Below, one piece after another: positions 23,459 through 32,317 of a DNA stretch of 32,452 nucleotides; positions within the stretch are counted from its first letter, which is position 1, and each line of letters starts with the position of its first letter. Both the position numbers and the translations under genes were made by a program. The notes below the pieces were generated by a model. The model was not told the origin of the DNA. It made no database searches and saw nothing but the letters and a program-made list of their open reading frames with translations. The DNA is from Kiritimatiellota bacterium (GTDB lineage Bacteria; Verrucomicrobiota; Kiritimatiellia; CAIQIC01): assembly GCA_026398385.1 (NCBI GenBank), contig JAPLSZ010000224.1, forward strand, positions 27,049-59,500. The letters run 5' to 3'.

Positions 23459-23887
23459 ATGACGGACGAACGGAATGAAACGGCAGATCAGGTGGAAGCG
23501 GACATCAACTTTGATTGTCCCCTGTGCCAAAAAAACATTTCCATCGATGCCCGCGGCGCCGGGCTGATGATCGCCTGTCCCGATTGCCGGCAGGAGATCC
23601 AGGTGCCCATCCCGGCCGCCGAAGAGGTCGTGGATCTGGTGGTGGACGGGGGCGTCCTCGAGCCGCGCATGCAGGAGCTGCAGAGCTCGCTAGCCGACGC
23701 GGACAGCCGGCGGGAACGCTTGATCGCGGAACTGGAGTCGGCCCAGCAGCGCCTGACGCATTTGGAAAAAAATGTTGCGGAGCAGCATGGGCGCTTCGAG
23801 CAGATCAGCGCCGAGCTGGTGGTGATCCAGAACTCCCTGGATCGGCTGGTGTCGCTGCTGCAGGACGCCGGCGTGCGGGATCTGTAA
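23459..23887 (+). CDS. Small zinc-ribbon/coiled-coil protein of unknown function
   Basis: The product is 142 residues with no named family recognised. An acidic start leads into two CxxC knuckles: Cys20/Cys23 in 'FDCPLCQ' and Cys40/Cys43 in 'IACPDCRQ', a zinc ribbon that resembles those seen at the front of MJ0042-type proteins. After a Val-rich linker ('AAEEVVDLVVDGG') comes a heptad-patterned helix from about 70 to 135 ('MQELQSSLADADSRRERLIAEL...LTHLEKNVAEQH'), a likely coiled coil. No signal peptide or membrane helix, so it is probably cytoplasmic. The start is backed by GAGGTG at good spacing. It stands alone between wbuC and the convergent giant gene. Confidence 0.7.
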   Translation: MTDERNETADQVEADINFDCPLCQKNISIDARGAGLMIACPDCRQEIQVPIPAAEEVVDLVVDGGVLEPRMQELQSSLADADSRRERLIAELESAQQRLTHLEKNVAEQHGRFEQISAELVVIQNSLDRLVSLLQDAGVRDL

Positions 23888-24028
23888 CCACTGGCCGCCG
23901 CCCCTCGTCGCACTGCGGACGAGCGCCAGCGTTGGATGGTCGCTGAATTACGCACGCATCCGGCCGGATGCGTGCCTGATCCAAGCTGGCCCGACTTCGT
24001 CCGTTTTGCAAGCACTTCTGTTGCATCT

Positions 24029-27000
24029 TCATTTCAGCAACGCGTCCGCGGCATGGCGGACATCTACCGGCTGACGTTCATCGGAAACGAAAGCCCGGAG
24101 GGCCTGGCGTGCGAATTCAAGTTGCGCATGATCCTTCACCCGGCCGAATTCGACGATGATCCGTCTTTTGATCCATAGCTCGCCGCCCTCCAGGCTTTCG
24201 AACAGGGGGCGCCGGGCGACTTCTTCGTGGAGCAGCAGCAGGCTGACCGCCGCGGGAATCCGCACCCGGGTGTCCCCGTCCGAAAGCAGGTTTTTCAGGA
24301 TGGTCACATTCCCGTCGCGGTCAGCGGGTTCCCCATCCGCGAGATGGACCGCGGCCTCGGCGCGGCCGTCGGCATCTTTTCCACCCGCGAGCATCCGGTA
24401 GAAGTCGCGCGCCGCGGAAGGACCGATTTGCGCCACAGCTTCCAAGATGATCGCCGGCGATAGCAGCTCCTCGCCGCTCCGGGGATCGGCCGGCGGCGCA
24501 AGCGCCGTTTCCCTGATCTCATTCCAATCGCCCGCCAAGACATCCAGATTGCGGATCGAATCGTACTGGGCACGCTGGACCGCCATGCTTTGCGCGGCCA
24601 TGAACCCGCTGCCGCTCCGCCGCTTTTCATCATTTTGCGCGTCGATGTACAACTCCGTCAGCCGCGGCATCGCCTCCCTCGCCTTGAGCGCACCCAGCGC
24701 GGTCACGATCGAAGCGCGCGCCAGCCCGCTTTCCATGTCGAGCGCCCGGATCAGGACCAAAATGGACGACGGATCACGGATGGCGCCGCAGGCGCGGGCC
24801 GCGTTGGATCGCACGACCCGATCCTTGCTGGACAGCGCCGCATGCAGGCGCGGCAGTTGGTTGGTGCCCGCATATCCGAAAACCGCTGAAGCGAAGCGAA
24901 CCTGTGCGTTGGCATGCGGAGCGTCGTGCGCCGTAAGAAGTACATCGGCCGCTTCGGGGTGCTCGTTCAAGGCGGGGGCCAGTTGCTTCAACAATTCAAC
25001 ATCCGGCGCGTAATCGCTGACGGGCGGCGGCGAATCCAGCATCAGCGCGAAAATTGGCGCAGTTGCCCGAGGGGCCAGCACGGCATATAGAAGAGCCCGC
25101 TCCACTTCGACGCCCACCGAAGAATCAACTCCGAATGGGAAATTGCCGTACTCGTGATCCCCGCGGACGATCTCGCGCAGGATTTCAAGATCAGGAATTC
25201 GACCGCTCCGGCAAAGTTGAATGGCGGCAAAACCGCGAACGCTGGCATCCCGATCCTTCAGCATTTTCTCGTAGGCTGCGGTAATGGCGGGTCCTGGCTG
25301 TGCGCGACTGAGCATGAAAAGTGCGGTGCAGCGCTCCCGGACTTCCGGCGATTCCAGCATGTGGATCAGCAACGGCACGTAAGCGGAGACCGTGTCCTCA
25401 CGACCCAGCAGGCCCAGCAGGCCCGCGACGGCCCGTGTGCGATAGAACGGATTCGGATCATTCAGCGCGACGGTCACCTCCGCCGCCGTTTCGAGATCCA
25501 GAGGCCGCCGGTTCGCTTCGTCCACCTGTTGCTGGCGCGCGGATCGGACTATCACGACCTCTTCGTGCGGCCACGCCTTTCCGGCCAGTGTGGCGGGGGG
25601 GGTAGAAGGAATCATCAGCAGGCCGTGTGTACCGGCGAGGATCGTAGAGACGCCCGCTTCGACATTACTGACCAGCGTGTATCCGCCGAGAACCGGCATT
25701 TCTTCGCCGCACAGATTCGGTGGAACGGCCCCCGGCAGAATTTCGTCGCCGTCGCCGATCCGTCCGGTTTTCGTGTCCAGGATCGAACTACGGAAGGTCC
25801 GGACTCTGTCGTCAGGGCGATTCGCTGGCCACCGGAGCGTCACCTCGGCGGGGAGTGGCGCGACCACGCTTCCTTCCAGCGGCGTACCGTAAGCACGGAC
25901 GCTATAAATACTGCCATAGAGGATATGCAACTGGTCACCTTCGGCGCGCAGGCGCTTGATCTTGTCGCACTTCAACCCGTCGGCTTGCGACAGGGTCTGG
26001 ATGAGACCGGTCTTCAGATCCATCACCGCCAGTCCGCCGCCGTCATCGCCCAGTTCGCACGCCAGGTACAATCGGTCGCCGATGCGCGCCACATCCTCGA
26101 CCTTGTTGGACGGCAGGCCCTCGGAGACCGTGATACGACCGACGATTTTCCCGTCGGGCAGCGAGAGAATCGTCACGCCACCGTTCGAGCACACGTAGAG
26201 CCGGTCACCGTCGCGCACGCAGCGCTTCACGTAAAAATCGGCCAGTTCCGCATCGGTGGTTCCGATCTTCCGCCAGGTGCCGGCCGCCGGATCAACCAGA
26301 AACAGGCCGCCTTCCAGGTCCTGGACGTGGTGGCTCATGCCGTCGTTGTCATCGTAGCCGAGGTTGTCCTCCTGCCATTCGCGGACAATCGAGGCACCGA
26401 CGAGCAACCGGCCGTTCTTGAGGGGAATACAGGACAGCCCAGGGCCGCGATCCCCCGGCAGGTTCAACTTCACGGCGGCGAGTGCACCGGAGATATTTTC
26501 GCCGGCCGCACCGGTCAGGGCCGCCGGCACGGGACCGGCCGTTTTCCGGAGAATTTTTTTCTCGCGGTCGTATGTCACCAGGATGCCCGGATTGTCGCCG
26601 GCCAGCCACACGAGACCGTTGCTTTCGCCCAGCAAACGGAAAACGGTAGACTGCCATTCTCCCTGACTTGCGAGACCGGACAAAGGTAGCACGGTGAGCG
26701 ATAGCGTGACCGGATCCAGCAGCGCTGGCCGATGCCGAAGCTCGTCGTTGACATCGGCATCGGCCCAGACTTCGTGTTCCGTCGAGCCGATGATGCGCCA
26801 ATCCCGTTGAGTTGTTTCAATGGCCTTGAACTCGCCGGGCGATGGATCGTATACAGACCGTTCGGCCCAAAGTTTTCCGCACCCGGCGAAGAGCGCATCG
26901 CCCTGTCTACCGAGATGTAGAGTCTCTTTCGTTCTCGGATCGTAGCGATACACGTCGCCGTCCGAACAAACCCATAGCCTGTCGTTCCACCATAGCAGGC

Positions 27001-29605
27001 GGGCGACGGGAAACGCATCGTGAACCCGATCCGTGCGGGTTTTCCCGGACGGATCCATCGTCTGCTTGACGCGGTCGCGTTGCCGGCCGTCCGCCTTTTC
27101 GACCCCGACCCGGATCAGTCGCGGCTCCTCCGACCACAAATCGTCCAGCCGGAACAGTCCGTCGCGGGTTCCGACATACAAACCGGCTGGCGTATCGCAG
27201 AAAGTCATGATGCCCGCGTCGGTGGGGATCTGCAAAACATCCAGCGCCCGGCCCGTGTCGCGATAGCGCACCAATCCCCACGAGGTTCCGATCCAGGCGC
27301 GGCCGCCGGAATCGCCCCACTGTGCGCCCGGCGCGATGGCGCGGACATCGTCGCGGTTGGCCAGTAAACGAACACCTTCCGGAAGACCGACGGTGCGGAC
27401 GGTGACCGTGTCGCGGGCGATTCGATGCCCGGTGACGGGATCGATCCGCGGCCGTTGTTTGTCCGTGCGCAGCCGGTTCACCTGGTTGATCAACGGCACA
27501 CAACCGGTCTTCTCAATCAACGCCGCCGCGCGTTCGATGTCCGTGGTTTTCTTGAGATGCGCGAGAAGAACGTAGAGTCCTCGAAGCGTGTACGCGGCGA
27601 CCTGCGATTCGCTGTGGATGCTGTCATTCCAGTTGGCCCGGTAATTCGACAGCGACGTTTCGTCGCGAACGAAGGGCTTTTGTTTTCCTTCCAGCACGCG
27701 GAAGCCCAGCGCCAGCAGTTTTTCCTCGTTGCCGGGATACCGCTCGTACAGCCGGAACAGCCGATAGGCGAGATCCGCATAGTTGCGGAAATGCGTGCGA
27801 TTCTGTGCGCCCTTGCCGTGGGGGAACGCGGACAGCGCGTCGCTCTCCAGGAGTTGCTCCAACACGGGAATGACCTCCGGCCCATCTAGCCGGCCCATGG
27901 AATCCAGCCACTCGAGTTGCGTTTGCATGTCCCGGGGATTGGCGGCCACCAGCGCCTCCAGCAAACGGCGATAAGGTTCGACGCCTGCATTTCGGAACCG
28001 CTCCTTCCAGGGCAGGATTGCATCCCCGAAATCTCCCTGCTTGAGCGCCGCGACTTCGGCGACCGCCTTGATCGTGCCGTCCTTGTCGCCCAGCAGCCAG
28101 CGGAGGTTGGCGCGCACATGCGGCTTTGTGGTGGTCGTGTCGGCGCGGCCCGCGAGCCACGCCATGATCTCCGCTTCCTTGCCGGCGGTCCGGAATCGAG
28201 AAACCGTTTGCTCCAGCCTTTCGAGACTGCCCATTTCGCCGTCCGACATTTCCGTCAGCCGCAACGCAACCTCCATGGCGCGGTCGCTTTTCCCGAGCGC
28301 CGCATAGAGCCGCTGCAACCGGCCCAGCAGATCCCGTTGGATGAACTCCTGCGCATGGGCCGACTCACGGCCGGCCCTCAGAAGTTGCCTTGGCATTTGG
28401 CTCATCATGCTGCTCTGCACGGCCTCCTCGTCTTCGTCCGGCAACGACGGGGAAATAAACGGCAGGGCCAGAGCCTTTTCATATTCGGCCGCGGCGTCGG
28501 CAAGCCGGCCCGCATCCTCATAGACTTGTCCCCTCCGGATGGCCGTGGTGACCGGATCGAATTTTCCGGCTTCGACATAGGCCAGTTCCAGCGCGACGGC
28601 TTCGTCGGTCCGGCCTTCGTGTGTGCGGATTCGCGCCAGGACGCGTCGGGCGCGGTTTTCGCCGACAGCGATTTGTTTCCGGATCGTATCGTCCAGCCGT
28701 TCGACCTGGCCCGCGATCTTGAACTCGCCATAGGTCAGCCGGATGAACTCCTTGCGCGAAAGGCCGGCGCAGGCGAGTTGCCAGGACGACCACGGGCTTG
28801 GGGCGATGCGTTCCGGGAGTTGCACAGTCTGCCCTGCCGCGAGCGGTACTTCGTGTCCGGCCGGCAGGCGGTCCATGTCCATCGTCAGCAGCGGCTCGGA
28901 CAGCACGGCCAGCGCGGCCTTCGTGTTTCCGCGCTGTTTGAGGAAGAAGGCATAGTCGAGCGCGAATTGCAGCGCCCGGCCGTCGAAGCCGCAGGGTTTG
29001 ACCGCCACGCGGTTCGTGTCGGGCGGATTGCCGGGATAAATTTCAACCCGCACATGCGGTCGCGTGTTGTTGCGATGAACCGCCCAGATGCGGGTAAACT
29101 CGCGCGCCGCGTCGTCCCAGGCCTCCAAGGCGATGAAGCGCCGGAGCAGCCAGTTGTCGCGATGGCTGCCGGGTCCCGCTTCGAAAGGCAGGACCGGGTG
29201 TTCGCTGAAATCAAATTCATATACCTGCGCGGAATCGCCCGTGCGCGACCATTCGACGTAATACTCGCCGACCGCCAGCTTCGCCGCCGCTGTCCGGTAG
29301 CAGCGCAGCGCGGCGGCCTTGTTACCCTGGGCGAGTTTGAGATCGCCCTCAATGAGCTGCACGCGCGCCGCGGGGATATTCGCGGGCAGATCCGCCAACA
29401 GGGCGAGAAATTCTGCGGCCTTGGGCCGCGCCACCCCAACGGCCAGGTGTTCCGCGCCGGGAACTTTCAGAAACGCGCGAAACGCCTCGACATCCCGCCC
29501 TGCTTGCAGCAGTTTCCGGCCGGTCTCGAAGTCGTTTTCCGCGGCGGCGGCGCTGCCGGCGACTACAGCGCACGCAAGCAATCCGGATATGATTTGCGTT
29601 CTCAT
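24029..29605 (-). CDS. Giant exported three-module protein: TPR-like, beta-propeller, HEAT repeats
   Basis: The product is 1858 residues with a signal peptide ('MRTQIISGLLACAVVAGSAAAA'). Residues about 25-740 are helical repeats of TPR character ('FETGRKLLQAGRDVEAFRAFL', 'AEYEKALALPF'). About 750-1335 is a propeller with repeated blades such as 'RAWIGTSWGLVRYRD', 'GLYVGTRDGLFRLDD', 'LYVCSNGGVTILSLPDGK' and 'TILAGTHGLLMIPS'. About 1375-1858 is HEAT-type repeats ('RTRAVAGLLGLLGRED', 'VRGFAAIQLCRSG', 'VRSNAARACGAIRD'). No catalytic motif was recognised, so a scaffolding or binding role outside the cytoplasm is the likely inference. It lies 25 bp after the aminotransferase. Similar HEAT sequence appears at the window's right edge. 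Confidence 0.75.
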   Translation of the reverse strand: MRTQIISGLLACAVVAGSAAAAENDFETGRKLLQAGRDVEAFRAFLKVPGAEHLAVGVARPKAAEFLALLADLPANIPAARVQLIEGDLKLAQGNKAAALRCYRTAAAKLAVGEYYVEWSRTGDSAQVYEFDFSEHPVLPFEAGPGSHRDNWLLRRFIALEAWDDAAREFTRIWAVHRNNTRPHVRVEIYPGNPPDTNRVAVKPCGFDGRALQFALDYAFFLKQRGNTKAALAVLSEPLLTMDMDRLPAGHEVPLAAGQTVQLPERIAPSPWSSWQLACAGLSRKEFIRLTYGEFKIAGQVERLDDTIRKQIAVGENRARRVLARIRTHEGRTDEAVALELAYVEAGKFDPVTTAIRRGQVYEDAGRLADAAAEYEKALALPFISPSLPDEDEEAVQSSMMSQMPRQLLRAGRESAHAQEFIQRDLLGRLQRLYAALGKSDRAMEVALRLTEMSDGEMGSLERLEQTVSRFRTAGKEAEIMAWLAGRADTTTTKPHVRANLRWLLGDKDGTIKAVAEVAALKQGDFGDAILPWKERFRNAGVEPYRRLLEALVAANPRDMQTQLEWLDSMGRLDGPEVIPVLEQLLESDALSAFPHGKGAQNRTHFRNYADLAYRLFRLYERYPGNEEKLLALGFRVLEGKQKPFVRDETSLSNYRANWNDSIHSESQVAAYTLRGLYVLLAHLKKTTDIERAAALIEKTGCVPLINQVNRLRTDKQRPRIDPVTGHRIARDTVTVRTVGLPEGVRLLANRDDVRAIAPGAQWGDSGGRAWIGTSWGLVRYRDTGRALDVLQIPTDAGIMTFCDTPAGLYVGTRDGLFRLDDLWSEEPRLIRVGVEKADGRQRDRVKQTMDPSGKTRTDRVHDAFPVARLLWWNDRLWVCSDGDVYRYDPRTKETLHLGRQGDALFAGCGKLWAERSVYDPSPGEFKAIETTQRDWRIIGSTEHEVWADADVNDELRHRPALLDPVTLSLTVLPLSGLASQGEWQSTVFRLLGESNGLVWLAGDNPGILVTYDREKKILRKTAGPVPAALTGAAGENISGALAAVKLNLPGDRGPGLSCIPLKNGRLLVGASIVREWQEDNLGYDDNDGMSHHVQDLEGGLFLVDPAAGTWRKIGTTDAELADFYVKRCVRDGDRLYVCSNGGVTILSLPDGKIVGRITVSEGLPSNKVEDVARIGDRLYLACELGDDGGGLAVMDLKTGLIQTLSQADGLKCDKIKRLRAEGDQLHILYGSIYSVRAYGTPLEGSVVAPLPAEVTLRWPANRPDDRVRTFRSSILDTKTGRIGDGDEILPGAVPPNLCGEEMPVLGGYTLVSNVEAGVSTILAGTHGLLMIPSTPPATLAGKAWPHEEVVIVRSARQQQVDEANRRPLDLETAAEVTVALNDPNPFYRTRAVAGLLGLLGREDTVSAYVPLLIHMLESPEVRERCTALFMLSRAQPGPAITAAYEKMLKDRDASVRGFAAIQLCRSGRIPDLEILREIVRGDHEYGNFPFGVDSSVGVEVERALLYAVLAPRATAPIFALMLDSPPPVSDYAPDVELLKQLAPALNEHPEAADVLLTAHDAPHANAQVRFASAVFGYAGTNQLPRLHAALSSKDRVVRSNAARACGAIRDPSSILVLIRALDMESGLARASIVTALGALKAREAMPRLTELYIDAQNDEKRRSGSGFMAAQSMAVQRAQYDSIRNLDVLAGDWNEIRETALAPPADPRSGEELLSPAIILEAVAQIGPSAARDFYRMLAGGKDADGRAEAAVHLADGEPADRDGNVTILKNLLSDGDTRVRIPAAVSLLLLHEEVARRPLFESLEGGELWIKRRIIVEFGRVKDHAQLEFARQALRAFVSDERQPVDVRHAADALLK

Positions 29606-29629
29606 GCCATCAGCCGGGCGGACCGGCGG

Positions 29630-30814
29630 CTAGGCGAGTCGGCCCATGAACCGCCGGAGACGCGTCAGGGCTTCCCGGATATTCTCCAGCGAGGTCGCGT
29701 AAGCGCAGCGGACGTGCCCCTCGCCGCAGGCGCCAAAGGCCGAACCCGGTACCACGGCGACCTTTTCCTCCTGCAGCAGGCGCAGGGCGAAGTCCTTTGA
29801 GGAGAGTCCGAATTTCCGGATGTCCGGGAACGCATAGAAGGCGCCCAGCGGCCGCGAGCAGGCCAGGCCCATTTCGTCGAACGCCTGCGCCACGACGTTC
29901 CGCCGACGCCGGTACTCCGCCACCATGCCCTCGAGGTCCGTCTCCGGCCGGGCGAGCGCTTCGATGGCGGCCTTCTGGCCGAGCGACGAGGCGCAGAGCA
30001 TGGTGTACTGATGCACCTTCATCATGGCTTCGATCAGCTCCGCCGGCCCGCAGGCATAGCCCAGCCGGTAGCCGGTCATGGCCCAGGCCTTGGAAAAGCC
30101 GTGCAGGAAAATCGTCCGCTCCCGCAGGCCCGGCAGGCTGGCGATGCTCGTGTGCGCGCCGTCATACGTCAGCTCGGCATAAATTTCGTCCGTGATCACG
30201 AGCAGGTCGTGCGCCACGGCAAAGGCGGCGAGCTCCTCCAGGTCCGCGCGGCGCATCACGGCGCCGGTCGGGTTGTTCGGGAAGTTCAGCATCAACACCT
30301 TGGTCCGCGGCGTGACCTGGCGCTCCAACAGGGCGCGCGTCAGCCGGAAGCCGTCCGCGGCGACGGTCGTCACGGCCCGCGGCACGCCGTGGGCAAAGAG
30401 GATCGTGGCGCGGTACGAGACATAACACGGCTCGTGGTACAGCACCTCGTCGCCGGGATTCAGCAGCGCGCGCAGGGCCAGGTCCAGGGCCTCGCTCACG
30501 CCGACGGTGATCAGAATTTCGCGCTCCGGGTCATAGCCCACGTCAAACCGCCGGCGCACGTAGCCCGCGATCGCCCGGCGCAGCTCCAGGTAGCCCAGGT
30601 TGCTGGTATAGTGCGTCGCGCCGCGCTCCAAGGCGAACACGGTGGCTTCGCGCACGTGCCAGGGTGTGTCGAAATCCGGCTCGCCAATGCCCAGGCTGAT
30701 CACGTCCTGCATCGTGCTGACGATGTCGAAGAAGTCGCGGATGCCCGAGCGCGGAATGTCCCGCACGTGATCGGCGATCCGGCTAGGGAGTGACCGTGAG
30801 CCGTTCGTCTTCAT
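29630..30814 (-). CDS. Class I/II PLP aminotransferase (AspC/PatA/AlaT-like)
   Basis: The 394-residue fold-type I enzyme opens 'VISLGIGEPDFDTPWHVREA', has 'TVGVSEALDLALRALLNPGDEVL', the substrate-loop 'LNFPNNPTGAVM', Asp209 in 'LLVITDEIYAELTYDG' for PLP, and the imine lysine Lys242 in 'FLHGFSKAWAMTGYRLGYA'. It ends 'GSAFGACGEGHVRCAYATS', all standard for the family. It transfers amino groups between an amino acid and a 2-oxo acid; Asp, Ala or aromatic substrates are possible and cannot be separated by eye. Its start overlaps the 3' end of the Lrp-type regulator by 32 bp, pointing to translational coupling. Confidence 0.9.
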   Translation of the reverse strand: MKTNGSRSLPSRIADHVRDIPRSGIRDFFDIVSTMQDVISLGIGEPDFDTPWHVREATVFALERGATHYTSNLGYLELRRAIAGYVRRRFDVGYDPEREILITVGVSEALDLALRALLNPGDEVLYHEPCYVSYRATILFAHGVPRAVTTVAADGFRLTRALLERQVTPRTKVLMLNFPNNPTGAVMRRADLEELAAFAVAHDLLVITDEIYAELTYDGAHTSIASLPGLRERTIFLHGFSKAWAMTGYRLGYACGPAELIEAMMKVHQYTMLCASSLGQKAAIEALARPETDLEGMVAEYRRRRNVVAQAFDEMGLACSRPLGAFYAFPDIRKFGLSSKDFALRLLQEEKVAVVPGSAFGACGEGHVRCAYATSLENIREALTRLRRFMGRLA

Positions 30815-31262
30815 GGCGGGACTCCATCAGCACGCCCAGGCGTTTATAGGTTTTGAGCATGAAATGCGTGGAGGTCGAAAGGACGCCGTTGATCGTCGCC
30901 AGCTTCTCGCTGACGAACGCGGCGACGCGCTGCAGGTTGGGGCCTTCCACGAAGATCAACAGATCGTAGGTGCCGCTCATCAAATAGGCCGACCGCACCT
31001 CCGGGAAGCGGCTGATCCGCTCGGCGATGCGGTTGAAGCCGCCCTCGCGCTCCGGCGTCACCTTGACCTCGATCACGGCGGTCACCGTGTCCAGCTCGAG
31101 CTGGTCCTCGTTGAGGACCGCCTGGTAGCCGCGGATCACGCCGTCCTGCTCGTAGGCGGCGACCCGCCGGGCCACCTCCGCCGCGGGCACGTTCAGCATC
31201 CGGGCGATGTTTTCGTGCGACTCCAGCGCGTTCTTTTGCAGTATTTTCAGCAATTCATCCAT
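30783..31262 (-). CDS. Lrp/AsnC-family transcriptional regulator
   Basis: The product is 159 residues. An N-terminal winged helix-turn-helix ('LLKILQKNALESHENIARMLNVPAAEVARRVAAYEQDGVIRGYQAVLN') is followed by the RAM/ACT-like effector domain ('AVIEVKVTPEREGGFNRIAERISRFPEVRSAYLMSGTYDLLIFVEG'). These proteins bind amino acids and control amino-acid genes. It overlaps the aminotransferase gene, its likely target or effector partner. GAGGT six bases before ATG 31262 supports the start. The tail 'ESRHEDERLTVTP' is longer than in most relatives, perhaps a consequence of the overlap. Confidence 0.92.
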   Translation of the reverse strand: MDELLKILQKNALESHENIARMLNVPAAEVARRVAAYEQDGVIRGYQAVLNEDQLELDTVTAVIEVKVTPEREGGFNRIAERISRFPEVRSAYLMSGTYDLLIFVEGPNLQRVAAFVSEKLATINGVLSTSTHFMLKTYKRLGVLMESRHEDERLTVTP

Positions 31263-31332
31263 GACGGACCTCGCTAGGTAATGCGGCCGGCAGTCTAGCC
31301 GCGCAGCCCGGGGAATGAAACGATAAAATTAA

Positions 31333-32187
31333 TCATTTCGGCGCGTAGACGCGCACATAGTCCACGATGAACTGCTGCGGCAAGGCCGCGCCGTCAATCT
31401 TCCGGCCGCGCCCTTCCAGCGCAAGGTTCAGCAGGATGTAATGCGGCTTGCGGAAGGCGTTGTCGCCCTGGTCGTCGAGCTTGGCAAGCGGGACCGTGTG
31501 ATATTTTTTGCCATCGCAGAAGAAGTCCATGCGTTCAGCGTTCCACTCGAGCGCATACACGTGGAATTCGCCGAGCGACTCCGGCACCTCCAGCTTCCCG
31601 TGGTCCTGCTGGTGCTTGCCGTCCCGGCGCCAGTGCACCGTCGCGGTCATCTCGTGCGGCCGGCGCGCCCAATACTCCATGATGTCAATCTCGCCGCACG
31701 CGGGCCAGCCGGCGGTCTGGTGATTGATGCCGAGCGTCCAGAACGCCGGCCACGTGTCCAGCCCCTGCGGCAGCTTGGCGCGGAGTTCCAGACGCCCGTA
31801 TTGCCAGCTTGCCCGGTGCTGCGTGATCAGGCTGGCCGACGTATAGTCGGCGGCTGCCCGCTGCGGCTTGCCCGGCCTCGTCGCGCCGGGCTGGAAACTG
31901 GGATTCTTGAACGGCTCCTGGCGCGCCGCGATGATCAACGTGCCGTGCTCGACGCGCGCGTTTTCCAACCGGCCGCGCGTGTACCACTGCGGCTCGTTAT
32001 TGCGCACGAACCCCTCTTCATAATCCCACTTTTTGGGGTCGGGCAGACCGGTGTAATTGAACTCGTCACCCCACACCAGTTGCCATTTGGCCGGATCGGC
32101 CGCGCCCGCCGGCTCCGCGGCGCGCGCGTCGCCCAACACCGCCAGCACCGCAACCCCGATCAAGACGGGCAGGGATGTTTTTTTCAT
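31333..32187 (-). CDS. Secreted glycoside hydrolase family 16 beta-glucanase
   Basis: The product is 284 residues with a clear signal peptide ('MKKTSLPVLIGVAVLAVLGDARA'). The GH16 catalytic motif ExDxxE is Glu166-Ile-Asp168-Ile-Met-Glu171 in 'ACGEIDIMEYWARRP', where the first Glu is the nucleophile and the last the acid/base. Also typical are 'QLVWGDEFNYTGLPDPKKWDYE', 'WQYGRLELRAKLPQG', 'TWPAFWTLG' and 'FHVYALEWNAERMDFFCDGK'. Laminarin-type beta-1,3-glucan or a related glucan is the probable substrate. The track start 32283 adds 32 non-family residues from the hairpin region; ATG 32187 begins at the signal peptide. Confidence 0.93.
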   Translation of the reverse strand: MKKTSLPVLIGVAVLAVLGDARAAEPAGAADPAKWQLVWGDEFNYTGLPDPKKWDYEEGFVRNNEPQWYTRGRLENARVEHGTLIIAARQEPFKNPSFQPGATRPGKPQRAAADYTSASLITQHRASWQYGRLELRAKLPQGLDTWPAFWTLGINHQTAGWPACGEIDIMEYWARRPHEMTATVHWRRDGKHQQDHGKLEVPESLGEFHVYALEWNAERMDFFCDGKKYHTVPLAKLDDQGDNAFRKPHYILLNLALEGRGRKIDGAALPQQFIVDYVRVYAPK

Positions 32188-32226
32188 AGCGGCAGCATAG
32201 GCCGCACGCGGCGGCGTGTCGAGTAG

Positions 32227-32269
32227 GGGCGTCGCTAGCGACGCCCGTGGGCGCAGCAAGTCTGCGCCC
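32227..32269. repeat. Two tandem palindromic hairpins
   Basis: 'gggcgtcgctagcgacgccc' (32227-32246) is a perfect 20-bp palindrome. Two bases later 'gggcgcag', loop caagt, 'ctgcgccc' (32249-32269) forms an 8-bp stem. They lie between the gene fragment at the window edge and the GH16 gene, and look like REP-type elements. No T-run follows on either strand. Confidence 0.75.
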
Positions 32270-32317
32270 CAATCATGACCCATTATCGGATTATTTAACT
32301 ATGACTTTGCTCTGTAC

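Noticed and set aside
25154-26689. 511-residue plus-strand ORF
   Set aside because: It is antisense to the propeller/HEAT part of the giant protein, with no recognisable domain or ribosome-binding site.
27917-29800. 627-residue plus-strand ORF antisense to the giant gene
   Set aside because: It is a long shadow frame in GC-rich DNA. Its residues are Arg/Gly/Gln/Ala-rich without domain features, while the minus strand has a signal peptide and clear repeats.
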